A stretch of 64,000 nucleotides of DNA from contig NZ_JBLWVH010000004.1 in NCBI RefSeq assembly GCF_048268525.1, positions 1 to 64,000 on the forward strand. The letters are read 5' to 3'. Source of the DNA: Maricaulis sp048268525 (GTDB lineage: Bacteria > Pseudomonadota > Alphaproteobacteria > Caulobacterales > Maricaulaceae). Below the pieces are notes generated by a model that searched no databases, had not been told where the DNA came from, and saw nothing but the letters and a program-made list of their open reading frames with translations. This document shows positions 23,078 through 32,363 of this stretch, in pieces. Each line of letters opens with the position of its first letter. Positions within the stretch are counted from its first letter, which is position 1. The position numbers and the translations under genes were made by a program.

Positions 23078-24028
23078 ATGGCCTATAAAACAAAGACGCT
23101 TGCAGCCGTCATTCCATGCTACAAAGAAGAAACACAGATCGGCATGGTGATCGACACCATGCCCGACTATGTCGATCACATCGTGATCATCGATGATTGC
23201 AGCCCCGACAAGACGTCCGAAGTGGTTCGGGGCTACATGGAATCCAACGACCGGATCGTGCTGATCGTGCACGAGGAAAACCAGGGTGTAGGCGGAGCGA
23301 TCGCGTCCGGATACAAATGGGCTCGCGACAATGGTACCGACTATGCCGTCGTGATGGCCGGCGACGGCCAAATGGACCCCGATGACATGCCGGCCCTGCT
23401 CGATGTCATGATCGACGAGCAAGTGAATTACGCCAAGGGCAACCGCCTGATCTATCCGCGCGCCAAGGATCTCATTCCGCCCGTCCGCTATTTCGGCAAT
23501 TCAGTGCTTTCCCTCATGACCAAGGTGGCATCCGGCTACTGGCACATCTCCGACAGTCAGACCGGCTATACGGTCATCGACCGCGAGGGACTGGAACGCA
23601 TTGACTGGGACGACATGTACAAGCGCTACGGTCAGCCCAATGACCTGCTCGTCAAGCTCAACATCGAGAAACTGCGCGTCCGCGACGTGCCCATCCGTCC
23701 GGTTTACGGCGTCGGGGAGCAGAGCGGAATCAAGGTCTCGAAGGTCATCACCAAGATCTCCCGTGTGCTGCTCAAGGGCTTCCTGCACCGGATGAACGAG
23801 AAGTACATCGTCCGCGATTTCCATCCGCTTGTGCTGTTTTATGCGGCCGGTGCGCTGCAACTGATCATCGGCCTGCTCTTCCTGCTGCGGGTCCTGTTCG
23901 TCTGGGCCACGGCCGGCGACGCGCCGATCGCCTCGCTGATCCTGATGATGTTCATGATGTCCATGTCGATGCAGGCCTTCTTCTTCGCGATGCTCTTTGA
24001 CATGCAGGACAATCGCGACCTCAGATAG
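23078..24028 (+). CDS. Polyprenol-phosphate-sugar synthase, DPM1-like GT2
   Basis: A 316-residue GT2 that in its family moves a hexose from a nucleotide sugar to polyprenyl phosphate. The catalytic domain begins TLAAVIPCYKEETQIGMVID (about 7-26), with IVIIDDCSPDKTSEVV (about 36-51) and the metal motif VMAGDGQMDPDDMP (about 92-105). A long middle part ends with two membrane helices, PLVLFYAAGALQLIIGLLFL and the second at the end before DMQDNRDLR. The product would serve as donor for the GT-C protein two genes upstream, from whose coupled partner it is separated by only 39 bases. This gene set looks like a self-contained donor-plus-transferase system. A strong terminator follows. Confidence 0.88.
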   Translation: MAYKTKTLAAVIPCYKEETQIGMVIDTMPDYVDHIVIIDDCSPDKTSEVVRGYMESNDRIVLIVHEENQGVGGAIASGYKWARDNGTDYAVVMAGDGQMDPDDMPALLDVMIDEQVNYAKGNRLIYPRAKDLIPPVRYFGNSVLSLMTKVASGYWHISDSQTGYTVIDREGLERIDWDDMYKRYGQPNDLLVKLNIEKLRVRDVPIRPVYGVGEQSGIKVSKVITKISRVLLKGFLHRMNEKYIVRDFHPLVLFYAAGALQLIIGLLFLLRVLFVWATAGDAPIASLILMMFMMSMSMQAFFFAMLFDMQDNRDLR

Positions 24029-24035
24029 ACCGTCT

Positions 24036-24075
24036 GCGGGCCGGCCGGACAGACCGGTCGGCCCGCGCCGTTTTT
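24036..24075 (+). terminator. Rho-independent terminator after the DPM1-like gene
   Basis: GCGGGCCGGCCGG (24036-24048) pairs with CCGGTCGGCCCGC (24054-24066) with one G-T wobble and a 5-base loop, followed by GCCGTTTTT. It separates the GT-C/DPM1 operon from the WbpB-E-A operon. Confidence 0.85.
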
Positions 24076-24163
24076 CCGACGCACCGCAGGGGGCCGCTTG
24101 CTCGCTTTACGGACACGGAGCAGGTCCCTATAAGGGCGCAAATTCTTTCAAGGGACAAAGCGA

Positions 24164-25108
24164 ATGAGTGTAAAAGTTGCCGTCGTAGGATGTGGCCACT
24201 GGGGCAAGAACCATGTCCGGAACTTCGCACAACTGGGCGCTCTGGCGGCCGTTGTCGATCCGCACGCTCCGACGGCCCAGCGGTTCGCTGACGAGTACGG
24301 CGCCGAAGCGCTGACCTTCGACAAGGCGCTTGAGCACGAGGACGTCGATGCCGTCGTCATCGCGGCTCCGGCCGAGTTGCACGCCGACCTGGCGGTTCGC
24401 GCTTTCGAAGCCGGCAAACATGTTTTCGTGGAAAAGCCGATCGCCCTGACCCTGCAGGAAGCCGAAACGATGAAGGCCGCGTCGCTGCGCGCCGGCAAGA
24501 CACTCATGGTCGGCCACCTCCTGCAATACCACCCGGCCTTTGTCGCATTGCGTGATTTCGTCGGCGCGGGAAAGTTGGGCGAGCTTCGCTACGCTTACAG
24601 CCACCGGTGCTCGCTCGGAAAATTCCGGACCGAGGAGAACGCGCTTTGGAGCTTTGCGCCTCACGACGTCTCGATGTTGCTGGCCCTGTTCGGCAACGCG
24701 CCGGATTCGGTATCGGGCACGGGCGGTGCGTTTGTTACCGACGGCGTTGAAGATGAGTGCCGTGTCGACATGACCTTCCCGGGCGGTGGACGTGCCCACG
24801 TGTTTGCCAGCTGGCTGCATCCGTTCAAGGAACACCGGTTGATCGTCGTCGGCGAAACCGGAATGGCGGTTTTCGAGGATTCTGCGAACGGTGACGAGAA
24901 GCTGCGCCTCTATCGGCACACGATCGATACCTCTGGTGCGGCCCCCGTGCCCAGCAAGGCCGATTGGGAACCGATCCCTTATGGTGACGACGAACCGCTG
25001 CGGACCGAATGCCAGCATTTCCTCGACGCCTGCGCCGGCGGCAAGGCCCTCACCGATGCCGACGAGGCCATGCGGGTCCTCGATGTATTGCTGAAGGCAT
25101 CTGCCTGA
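24164..25108 (+). CDS. wbpB: Gfo/Idh/MocA dehydrogenase, WbpB/WlbA-like
   Basis: A 314-residue NAD-dependent sugar dehydrogenase. WbpB homologues oxidise C-3 of UDP-N-acetylglucosaminuronate, giving the 3-keto sugar that WbpE aminates. The N-terminal Rossmann fold has VAVVGCGHWGKNHVRNFAQL (about 4-23), then AVVIAAPAELHADLAVRAFEAGKHVF-type strands near 65-90 and the family signature VEKPIALTLQEAE (about 91-103). The catalytic region holds HLLQYHPAF and SHRCSLGKFR. Length and order fit the Gfo/Idh/MocA family. It begins a three-enzyme operon with wbpE- and wbpA-like genes, 120 and 11 bases apart, followed by a glycosyltransferase. The exact substrate is deduced from the neighbours. Confidence 0.88.
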   Translation: MSVKVAVVGCGHWGKNHVRNFAQLGALAAVVDPHAPTAQRFADEYGAEALTFDKALEHEDVDAVVIAAPAELHADLAVRAFEAGKHVFVEKPIALTLQEAETMKAASLRAGKTLMVGHLLQYHPAFVALRDFVGAGKLGELRYAYSHRCSLGKFRTEENALWSFAPHDVSMLLALFGNAPDSVSGTGGAFVTDGVEDECRVDMTFPGGGRAHVFASWLHPFKEHRLIVVGETGMAVFEDSANGDEKLRLYRHTIDTSGAAPVPSKADWEPIPYGDDEPLRTECQHFLDACAGGKALTDADEAMRVLDVLLKASA

Positions 25109-25228
25109 CGCGAACGTGACGGGATCGCCACACGAAAGCAGCGAAACAACAATGTCACATATTCGCTATTGATTGTCGCTTACGGTTGCGGAAGAAAACG
25201 CGACCTCTACAGGGAAACGGGACACACC

Positions 25229-26383
25229 ATGCAGTTCATCGACCTCCAGGCCCAGCGCGCACGCATTTCAGACAAGATCAACGCCGCGGTGGCGAAAGTC
25301 ATCGAGGAAGGCCGCTATATCATGGGGCCCGAGGTCAAGGCCTTCGAAGCCCAGCTCGCCGAGTTCGGCCAGGCCAGCCACGCGGTCGGTTGCGCCAACG
25401 GCACCGAAGCCCTTGCCCTGCCGCTGATGGCCTGGGGCCTTCGTCCGGGTGATGCGGTGTTCTGCCCGTCCTTCACCTTCGCCGCGACCGCCGAAGTGGT
25501 TCCCTGGCTGGGGGCATCGCCGGTGTTCGTCGATATCGACCCGAACACCTACAATATCGATCCGGACCATCTGGAAGCGACGATCGAGGCCGTGAAGGCT
25601 GAAGGCAAGCTGCGCCCGCGCATGATCATCGCGGTCGACCTGTTCGGCCAGCCGGCGGATTACCCGCGCATCGCCGCGATTGCCAAGAAGCATGACCTGA
25701 AGCTGATCTCCGACAGTGCCCAGGGCTTCGGCTGTACGCTGCACGGCGACCATCCGATCAAGTGGGCCGACGTCGCCACGACAAGCTTTTTCCCGGCCAA
25801 GCCGCTGGGATGCTATGGCGATGGCGGGGCTGTGCTCACCAACGATGCCGCACTCGCCGAACGGCTGGATTCGCTGCGCGTCCACGGCAAGGCCGTGCCG
25901 TCGGACATCCAGGGCCGGACCTTCGATCACGACACCAAGTATCTCAACATGCGGATCGGCATGAATTCGCGCCTCGACACGATCCAGGCAGCGATCCTGA
26001 TCGAGAAACTGGCCATTTTCGCTGACGAGATCGAGGCACGGAACCGCGTCGCCGCCCGCTATAACGAGCATCTCGCCGACCATGCTGCCAGCGTGCCGGC
26101 CATGATCGATGGCGGTGTCTCGGTCTGGGCCCAATACACGATTGAACACGAGAACCGCGACGGGCTGGCCGCTCATCTCAAGAGCCAGGGCGTGCCGTCG
26201 GCCGTCTACTACCCGATCCCGATCCACCAGCAGGACGTTTACTCGGTTTACCCGACCGGTCCTGGCGGATTGCCGGTGTCAGACGAAAAAGCGGGTCGGG
26301 TGATTTCCCTGCCCATGCACCCCTACCTGGACGAGGCCACTCAGGATCGCGTCATCGAAGCCGTCCGCGGCTTCAACGGATAA
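25229..26383 (+). CDS. wbpE: DegT/DnrJ/EryC1 sugar aminotransferase, WbpE-like
   Basis: A 384-residue PLP enzyme that in WbpE transfers an amino group from glutamate to UDP-3-keto-N-acetylglucosaminuronate. It has the usual order: MQFIDLQAQRARISDKINA, CANGTEALALPLMAWGL (cofactor phosphate loop, about 59-75), PSFTFAATAEVVPWLGA, SDSAQGFGCTL and the PLP lysine in ATTSFFPAKPLGCYGDGGA. The C-terminal ending SLPMHPYLDEATQDRVIEA is also typical. The start at ATG 25229 gives the family N-terminus. An upstream frame to 25169 has no similarity. WbpD (3307-3921) would acetylate the product, but that gene sits in another operon. Confidence 0.9.
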   Translation: MQFIDLQAQRARISDKINAAVAKVIEEGRYIMGPEVKAFEAQLAEFGQASHAVGCANGTEALALPLMAWGLRPGDAVFCPSFTFAATAEVVPWLGASPVFVDIDPNTYNIDPDHLEATIEAVKAEGKLRPRMIIAVDLFGQPADYPRIAAIAKKHDLKLISDSAQGFGCTLHGDHPIKWADVATTSFFPAKPLGCYGDGGAVLTNDAALAERLDSLRVHGKAVPSDIQGRTFDHDTKYLNMRIGMNSRLDTIQAAILIEKLAIFADEIEARNRVAARYNEHLADHAASVPAMIDGGVSVWAQYTIEHENRDGLAAHLKSQGVPSAVYYPIPIHQQDVYSVYPTGPGGLPVSDEKAGRVISLPMHPYLDEATQDRVIEAVRGFNG

Positions 26384-26394
26384 AGGACGATCAC

Positions 26395-27768
26395 ATGAAC
26401 GCGCCCATCACAGCTGAATTCGACACCCTCGACACCCTGACGCCGGACTTCGAACGTCGCGCCGAGTCTCGCGACCTCATAATCGGCGTCATCGGTCTGG
26501 GTTATGTCGGCCTGCCTCTGGCTCAGGCCTTCTGCCGACAGAACACCCGGGTCATCGGCTTTGATGTTTCCGAGTTCAAGGTCGAGAAACTGAACGCCGG
26601 CAAATCCTACATCAAGCACATCAGCGACGACTCGGTCGGCGGCATGGTCGAAACAGGTCGTTTCGAAGCGACCACCGACTTTGACCGCCTGGCCGAACCG
26701 GACGCCCTGCTGATCGCCGTGCCCACGCCCCTCAACGCACACCGCGACCCCGATCTCGACTATGTCATCAAGTCGACCGAGGCGATCGCCAAGCGCCTGC
26801 GCCGCGGCCAGATCGTGATCCTGGAATCGACCACCTATCCGGGCACCTCGGACGAGGTGATGAAGCCGATCCTGGAGAAGCTCAGCGGTCTGGTCGCCGG
26901 TCGTGACTTCGGGATTGCCTACTCGCCGGAGCGCGAAGATCCCGGCAACCCGCAGTTCGAAACATCCACCATCCCGAAAGTCGTGGGCGCGGATACCGAC
27001 GCAGAAAAGCGTATGGCTGTCGCGGTTTACAAGACGATTGTACCGCAAGTCGTGCCGGTCCGGGATTTGCGGACCGCCGAAGCGGTCAAGCTGACGGAAA
27101 ACATCTACCGCGCCGTCAACATCGGCCTCGTGAACGAATTGAAGATGGTTTACGAGGCGATGGGCATTGATGTCTGGGAAGTGATCAACGCCGCCGCAAC
27201 GAAACCGTTCGGCTTCCATGCCTTCTATCCGGGCCCGGGACTGGGCGGCCACTGCATCCCGATCGATCCGTTCTACCTGTCGTGGAAGGCTCGCGAATAC
27301 GGCCTGCCCACGCGGTACATCGAGCTGTCCGGCGAGATCAACTCGAAGATGCCGGAATACGTCATCAACAAGCTGGCGGAAGAACTGTCGACCCGCCTCG
27401 AGAAGGCCATCAAGGGATCCCGCATCCTGCTGGTCGGCCTGGCCTACAAGAAAAACGTCGATGACATGCGGGAAAGCCCGTCTCTCAACCTGCTCGAGAT
27501 CCTGGAAGAGCGTGGCGCGAAGGTGGACTATTACGACCCCTATATCCCGGTCGTCCCCTTCGATCCCGACCATCCGCAGTATGAAGGCCGCGCATCGACG
27601 GCTTGGGACAGTGACAGCCTGTCCAAGTATGACGCCGCGATTGTTGCCACAGACCATGACCGCGTAGACTATGCGATGGTTCTGAAAGCCGTGCCATTCG
27701 TGATCGACACCCGCAACGCCACCGTCATGTTGCAGGGTGAGTATGGCGACAAGATCATCAAGGCCTGA
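26395..27768 (+). CDS. wbpA: UDP-N-acetylglucosamine 6-dehydrogenase, WbpA-like
   Basis: A 457-residue NAD-dependent dehydrogenase of the UDP-Glc/GDP-Man family that oxidises C-6 of UDP-GlcNAc (or UDP-GlcNAc-like) to the carboxylate. Key segments are IGVIGLGYVGLPLAQAF (about 29-45), LESTTYPGTSDEVM, YSPEREDPGNPQ and the catalytic Cys in GLGGHCIPIDPFYLSWKARE (about 282-301). The C-terminal domain has LLVGLAYKKNVDDMRESPSL (about 345-364). This form, with YSPERxDPGN and long C-terminal domain, is the WbpA subgroup rather than Ugd, which is also encoded here (33361-34671). It starts 11 bases after wbpE and is followed by a glycosyltransferase after 17 bases. The first step of the diacetamido uronic acid pathway. 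Confidence 0.92.
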   Translation: MNAPITAEFDTLDTLTPDFERRAESRDLIIGVIGLGYVGLPLAQAFCRQNTRVIGFDVSEFKVEKLNAGKSYIKHISDDSVGGMVETGRFEATTDFDRLAEPDALLIAVPTPLNAHRDPDLDYVIKSTEAIAKRLRRGQIVILESTTYPGTSDEVMKPILEKLSGLVAGRDFGIAYSPEREDPGNPQFETSTIPKVVGADTDAEKRMAVAVYKTIVPQVVPVRDLRTAEAVKLTENIYRAVNIGLVNELKMVYEAMGIDVWEVINAAATKPFGFHAFYPGPGLGGHCIPIDPFYLSWKAREYGLPTRYIELSGEINSKMPEYVINKLAEELSTRLEKAIKGSRILLVGLAYKKNVDDMRESPSLNLLEILEERGAKVDYYDPYIPVVPFDPDHPQYEGRASTAWDSDSLSKYDAAIVATDHDRVDYAMVLKAVPFVIDTRNATVMLQGEYGDKIIKA

Positions 27769-27785
27769 TGGCGACGAGGTGTTGA

Positions 27786-28922
27786 ATGCCGGGCAAGCCG
27801 GAGCTTTCTTTTCTGGTTATTGCCCGGCACTTCCCTCCCTCCGTTTCAGGGGGGGCACGGCGCCCGCTGATGTGGATCAGGGGATTGCAGGCGAACGGCG
27901 CCCGGACATTTGTCGTTGCCCCGGAACTTCCCGATGGCATTGAGGGGACTGCGGTCCACCATCCACATGTGGACCCCTCCACCCGGCCACCAACGGCTCC
28001 CGGACTGAAAGACCATCTCAGGGACTGGCTGCTGTGGCCTGACCCTGACATCCGGTGGGTGCGCAAGGCCGTCCGGGCTGCGCGGCAGACCTGTCCGTTC
28101 GTACCAGACTGGATATTCACCACCAGCCCGCCTGAATCCGTCCACACGGCGGGTCACGCCCTGAAGCGCGCCTGGCCGACTGCCCGGTGGGTGGCCGACG
28201 CCCGCGACCAGTGGATGCTGCGCCCCTTCCGCGCCGAACGCCGACAGCTCATCCGCCGCACGCTGGAACCGCTCCTGGCACGCCATATCCTGCGTGACTG
28301 CGACGCCGTCCTCAGCGTCAATTCAGCCATCTCTGACGAGCTCGCAACTTACGCGCCCCGCGCCGCCCGCTGCGTTGTCCCGCATTTCACCGAAAACACG
28401 GAAGCGCCCTACCCCTTTGACGGCACCACCATCAACCTGGTGCATACCGGCAGCTTCAAACTGTCCGATCCCGATGTGTCGGTCGATCACCTCATCGAAC
28501 CGTTCGAGCAGGCCGCAGCGCTCAATCCGGCGCTGAGACTGCATCTGGCGGGCCGACTGCGCGATGACGAGATGGCGCGAATACATTCGAGCCCGGCGCA
28601 CGACCGGATGGTGCTGCACGGAACGGTTTCACTAGCCGAGTCGATGCAGTTGCAGGCTGGGGCGGATGCCCTGATGGTCGTCGCCGCGGAAGCCTCAGAC
28701 GCGCCCCCGGGCAAGTTGACCGAATATCGCGCTGCCAGCCGCCCGATCCTCCCGGTAGGTCCCGGCTCATGGCGCCGCCATATTGATGGAAGCTCGGCCG
28801 ACCAGGACGTCAGCCGCTTGGCGGCCGTCACCAAGGCCGGCGCAGGCATCGATGCGCCAATGCCGACGCCGCCCGCAGAAGCGGTCGCGAATGCCCTCGA
28901 ATTCCTTGCGGATTGCCCGTAG
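27786..28922 (+). CDS. GT4-like glycosyltransferase
   Basis: A 378-residue protein with a GT-B layout. The N-terminal Rossmann part reads ELSFLVIARHFPPSVSGGARR (about 6-26), the interdomain region contains WVADARDQWMLRPFRAERRQ, and the C-terminal donor-binding part has LVHTGSFKLSDP, RLHLAGRLRDDEM, VLHGTVSLAESMQLQAGADALM and a final APPGKLTEYRAASRPILPVG with the conserved Lys-Glu turn. This resembles GT4 enzymes found at the end of O-antigen and capsule operons. The acceptor is unknown. Because it follows wbpA by 17 bases, it may add the diacetamido uronic acid or the next residue. It converges on glmS with only 8 bases between stops. Confidence 0.75.
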   Translation: MPGKPELSFLVIARHFPPSVSGGARRPLMWIRGLQANGARTFVVAPELPDGIEGTAVHHPHVDPSTRPPTAPGLKDHLRDWLLWPDPDIRWVRKAVRAARQTCPFVPDWIFTTSPPESVHTAGHALKRAWPTARWVADARDQWMLRPFRAERRQLIRRTLEPLLARHILRDCDAVLSVNSAISDELATYAPRAARCVVPHFTENTEAPYPFDGTTINLVHTGSFKLSDPDVSVDHLIEPFEQAAALNPALRLHLAGRLRDDEMARIHSSPAHDRMVLHGTVSLAESMQLQAGADALMVVAAEASDAPPGKLTEYRAASRPILPVGPGSWRRHIDGSSADQDVSRLAAVTKAGAGIDAPMPTPPAEAVANALEFLADCP

Positions 28923-28930
28923 GCCCGGCA

Positions 28931-30751
28931 CTACTCGACCGTGACCGACTTGGCCAGGTTTCGCGGCTGATCCACATCGGTGCCCTTCAGAACCGCCGTG
29001 TGGTAGGCGAGCTGCTGGATCGGGACGGCTGCGACAATCGGCTGGATGATCGGATGGCATTCCGGCATCACCAGCGTGTGGGCTGCGTCATTTCCAGCCA
29101 GTTTCGCGCCTTTGGGATCGGTGATCAGGATCACCTGCGCGCCCCGGGCGACCACTTCCTGCAAGTTGGAAATCGTCTTCTCGAACAACTCGTCAAACGG
29201 GGCGATGACAATGACCGGCGTGCCCTCTTCGATTAGCGCGATCGGCCCGTGCTTCAATTCACCGGCCGCATATCCTTCGGCGTGGATATAGCTGATTTCC
29301 TTGAGCTTGAGCGCCCCTTCCATCGCCAGCGGATAGAAGACGCCGCGGCCGAGATACAACACGTCCCGCGCCTTCGCCAATGACAGCGCAATGGTCTCGA
29401 TCTGGCTCTCCAGCTCCATCACCTCATTAATGTGGCGCGGGGTCTGGAGAAGGGCCTCGACAAGTTCGGCCTCGCCATCATCGCTCAACTGGCCGCGCGC
29501 GCGCGCCGCCACACCAGCGATACAGGCCAGTGCCGACAACTGGGCCGTGAACGCCTTCGTCGAGGCGACACCGATCTCCGTACCGGCATGGGTATACAGA
29601 GGCAGTCGACAGTCCCGCGCGATGGAGGACTCCGGAACATTGACGACCGCTGCGGTCGGGATCTGCCGTTCATTGCAATAACGCAGGGCGGCCAGCGTAT
29701 CCGCGGTCTCACCGGACTGGGACACGAAAATCGCCCGGTCATCCGGCGACATCACCGGTGAGCGGTAGCGAAACTCCGACGCGATATCGATATCGACAGG
29801 AATGCGAGCGTATCGTTCAAACCAGTATTTCGCCGTCGCTGCCGCGTAGAAAGCCGTGCCGCAGGCGGAACTGATCAGACGCCCTGAAGCGTCCCAGAAC
29901 TCGCCCATATCACAGGAAAACCGGCGATTCACGGCGTCGATATAATTGGACAGCGTCCGACTGACGGCCTCCGGTTGTTCATGGATTTCCTTGTCCATGA
30001 AGTGCCGGAACTCACCCTTGTCGGCAAAGCCCGGCGTCGCGTTGGAAACCTGTTCAGGGCGCTCCACCGGCGTGCCGTCAAACTCGAAAATCGACGCAGA
30101 GGTCGGGGTCAGCTCACACCAGTCATCTTCTTCCAGATAGATTACCCGGCGGGTCCAGTCGGCGAGGGCGATCGCGTCGGAACCCAGATAGCTTTCCCCG
30201 TCTGCCAGACCGACCACGAGCGGGCTGCCGCGACGCGCACCGTAGAGATGCTCGGGATTGTCACGGCAGATGGCCGCGACCGCGTAGGCGCCCCGCAATC
30301 GCTTGATTGCCGAATGGAAAGCATCGCGCATCGACAGGCCCGCTTCGCGGTAGCTGGCAATGACATGAGCGATCACCTCGGAATCGGTCTCGCTGGCAAA
30401 GACGTGCCCCTTGCCTTCCAGCTCCTCACGCAACTCGCGAAAATTCTCGATGATGCCGTTATGGACAATGGCGACCGTGCTGCGGACATGGGGGTGCGCA
30501 TTGCGCTCACCGGGCTTGCCATGGGTCGCCCAGCGGGTGTGGGCTATGCCGAGCGGACCATCGCAGGGATCATCGCGCAGGACGGCATCCAGGTTCGCGA
30601 TCTTGCCACCCGCGCGGCGACGTTGCAGCCCGGTCTCTGAAAGCACGGCCACGCCTGCGGAATCATACCCGCGATACTCGAGGCGCCGAAGCCCTTGGAC
30701 CAAGCGGTCAGACGTTGTCGTCGACCCTGCAATACCGAGAATACCACACAT
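28931..30751 (-). CDS. glmS: Glutamine-fructose-6-phosphate aminotransferase (isomerising)
   Basis: GlmS makes glucosamine-6-phosphate from fructose-6-phosphate and glutamine, the entry to UDP-GlcNAc. The 606-residue protein begins MCGILGIAGS, so Cys2 is the nucleophile and the start at 30751 is fixed by this. The glutaminase domain includes IAHTRWATHGKPGERNAHPH (about 71-90) and IVHNGIIENF. Two SIS domains follow (about 280-600), with SACGTAFYAAATAKYWFE, SQSGETADTLAAL and a C-terminal AKSVTVE. The frame is open 21 bases upstream, but that extension would remove Cys2 from the N-terminus. It is divergent from glmM, so both promoters should lie in the 166-base gap 30752-30917. Confidence 0.96.
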   Translation of the reverse strand: MCGILGIAGSTTTSDRLVQGLRRLEYRGYDSAGVAVLSETGLQRRRAGGKIANLDAVLRDDPCDGPLGIAHTRWATHGKPGERNAHPHVRSTVAIVHNGIIENFRELREELEGKGHVFASETDSEVIAHVIASYREAGLSMRDAFHSAIKRLRGAYAVAAICRDNPEHLYGARRGSPLVVGLADGESYLGSDAIALADWTRRVIYLEEDDWCELTPTSASIFEFDGTPVERPEQVSNATPGFADKGEFRHFMDKEIHEQPEAVSRTLSNYIDAVNRRFSCDMGEFWDASGRLISSACGTAFYAAATAKYWFERYARIPVDIDIASEFRYRSPVMSPDDRAIFVSQSGETADTLAALRYCNERQIPTAAVVNVPESSIARDCRLPLYTHAGTEIGVASTKAFTAQLSALACIAGVAARARGQLSDDGEAELVEALLQTPRHINEVMELESQIETIALSLAKARDVLYLGRGVFYPLAMEGALKLKEISYIHAEGYAAGELKHGPIALIEEGTPVIVIAPFDELFEKTISNLQEVVARGAQVILITDPKGAKLAGNDAAHTLVMPECHPIIQPIVAAVPIQQLAYHTAVLKGTDVDQPRNLAKSVTVE

Positions 30752-30917
30752 TTGCCTATGCCCCGCGCACACCTTGTATCACTCAGTTGTAGACGTGGTT
30801 GAACCTGCGTTGTAAAGACCCTTTCCACATTGACACAGCAAGTTTCTCGGGCACGCATCGACTGCGGATACCAGTCTGATCGCCCTGCCGTAATTCGTGT
30901 TTTGAAAAGAAAAGCCG

Positions 30918-32273
30918 ATGAAGAAGTATTTTGGTACCGACGGCGTCCGGGGGCGCGCGAACTCCTTTCCGATGACACCGGAAGTCGCACTGCTGCTCGG
31001 CAAGGCAGCGGGTGCCTATTTCCGCAACGGTAATCACCGCCACATGGTGGTCGTCGGAAAGGACACGCGCCTGTCCGGCTATATGCTGGAATACGCCCTG
31101 ATCGCCGGTTTCACGTCCGCCGGCATGGACGTGCGCAGCGTCGGCCCGTTGCCCACCCCGGCGATCGGCATGCTGACGCGGGCCTTGCGCGCGGACCTCG
31201 GCGTGATGATCACGGCCTCGCACAACGCCTATACCGATAACGGCATCAAGCTGTTCGGGCCGGACGGCTTCAAGCTGGCGGACGAAGCCGAGCTCGAGAT
31301 CGAAGACCTGATGGGTACGCCCGAAAACCATCTGTCTGCCACGCCGGTGGAAATCGGCCAGGTCGCTGTCTATCAGGATGCCAAGGGACGGTATGTCGAA
31401 GCCGCCAAAGCGTCTTTCCCGCGCGAACTGACCCTCGCCGGGGTCAAGATCGTCCTCGATTGCGCCAATGGCGCCGGGTACCGGGTTGCGCCGCAGGCGC
31501 TGTGGGAATTGGGCGCCGAAGTGGATTCCATCGGCATCACCCCGAATGGCGAGAACATCAATCACGATTGCGGTTCGACCCGCCCGGAAGCGATGGCACG
31601 CCGTGTGGTCGAGACCGGTGCCGACATCGGGATCGCGCTTGATGGCGATGCCGACCGACTGATTGTCTGTGACGAGAATGGCCGGGTTGTCGATGGCGAC
31701 CAGATCATTGCCCGAATTGCGACGGACCGCCTGAAGGCGGGCACACTTGCCGGCGGGGGCGCGGTCACCACGGTCATGTCCAATTTCGCCATGGACCGGT
31801 ATTTCGAGGCCGAGGGAATGCGGCTGCTCCGCACCGGTGTCGGAGACCGATATGTGGTCGAGCGCATGCGCCAGGACGGGTATACCCTGGGCGGCGAACA
31901 GTCAGGCCATATTGTCCTGACGGACTATGCCACAACGGGTGACGGGCTGATCGCGGCGCTACAGATTCTGGCGGCCTGTGTCCAGCAACAACGACCGGTC
32001 AGTGAGTTGTGCTCCCTTTTCGACCCGGCTCCGCAAATCAAGACGAATGTTGCCTTCACGGGGCGAAGCCCGCTGGAGCAGGCAGAGGTCCAGTCTGTGA
32101 TCCGCGACGTGACCGAACGCCTGGGCACGTCCGGCCGACTTCTGGTCCGGCCATCCGGAACCGAGCCCTTGGTTCGGGTCCTGGTGGAGGGCGAGAATAC
32201 CGACATCATCAAGAAAGCCGCCGACGACGTGGTCGACGCCCTGCAGAGCGCGTCCGCAACGGTCAGCGCCTGA
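30918..32273 (+). CDS. glmM: Phosphoglucosamine mutase
   Basis: GlmM converts glucosamine-6-phosphate to glucosamine-1-phosphate for UDP-GlcNAc synthesis. The 451-residue protein starts MKKYFGTDGVRGRAN and has the active-site phosphoserine in MITASHNAYTDNGIKLFG (about 97-114). The metal-binding loop is IALDGDADRLIV (about 241-252), the sugar-binding loop GGEQSGHI (about 326-333), and the phosphate-binding C-terminal VRPSGTEPLVRVLVEG. Length (451) equals the usual 445-450. It is the first gene of a plus-strand run of nucleotide-sugar genes ending in rfbD. A TTGACA at 30830 has no good -10 partner 17 bases later, so I do not annotate a promoter. Confidence 0.96.
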   Translation: MKKYFGTDGVRGRANSFPMTPEVALLLGKAAGAYFRNGNHRHMVVVGKDTRLSGYMLEYALIAGFTSAGMDVRSVGPLPTPAIGMLTRALRADLGVMITASHNAYTDNGIKLFGPDGFKLADEAELEIEDLMGTPENHLSATPVEIGQVAVYQDAKGRYVEAAKASFPRELTLAGVKIVLDCANGAGYRVAPQALWELGAEVDSIGITPNGENINHDCGSTRPEAMARRVVETGADIGIALDGDADRLIVCDENGRVVDGDQIIARIATDRLKAGTLAGGGAVTTVMSNFAMDRYFEAEGMRLLRTGVGDRYVVERMRQDGYTLGGEQSGHIVLTDYATTGDGLIAALQILAACVQQQRPVSELCSLFDPAPQIKTNVAFTGRSPLEQAEVQSVIRDVTERLGTSGRLLVRPSGTEPLVRVLVEGENTDIIKKAADDVVDALQSASATVSA

Positions 32274-32363
32274 TCCGTCAGGCAAGCCGGCCGCGGACAG
32301 CGGCGGAATGGACCCTGACAGAAGATTGGTCTAGTCGTGCTGCTCAGACAAATTTGAGGTCCC

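Noticed and set aside
30830..30858. TTGACA at 30830 as a glmM promoter
   Set aside because: The best -10 at the right spacing (ACGCAT) is poor. A single hexamer in this composition is not enough.
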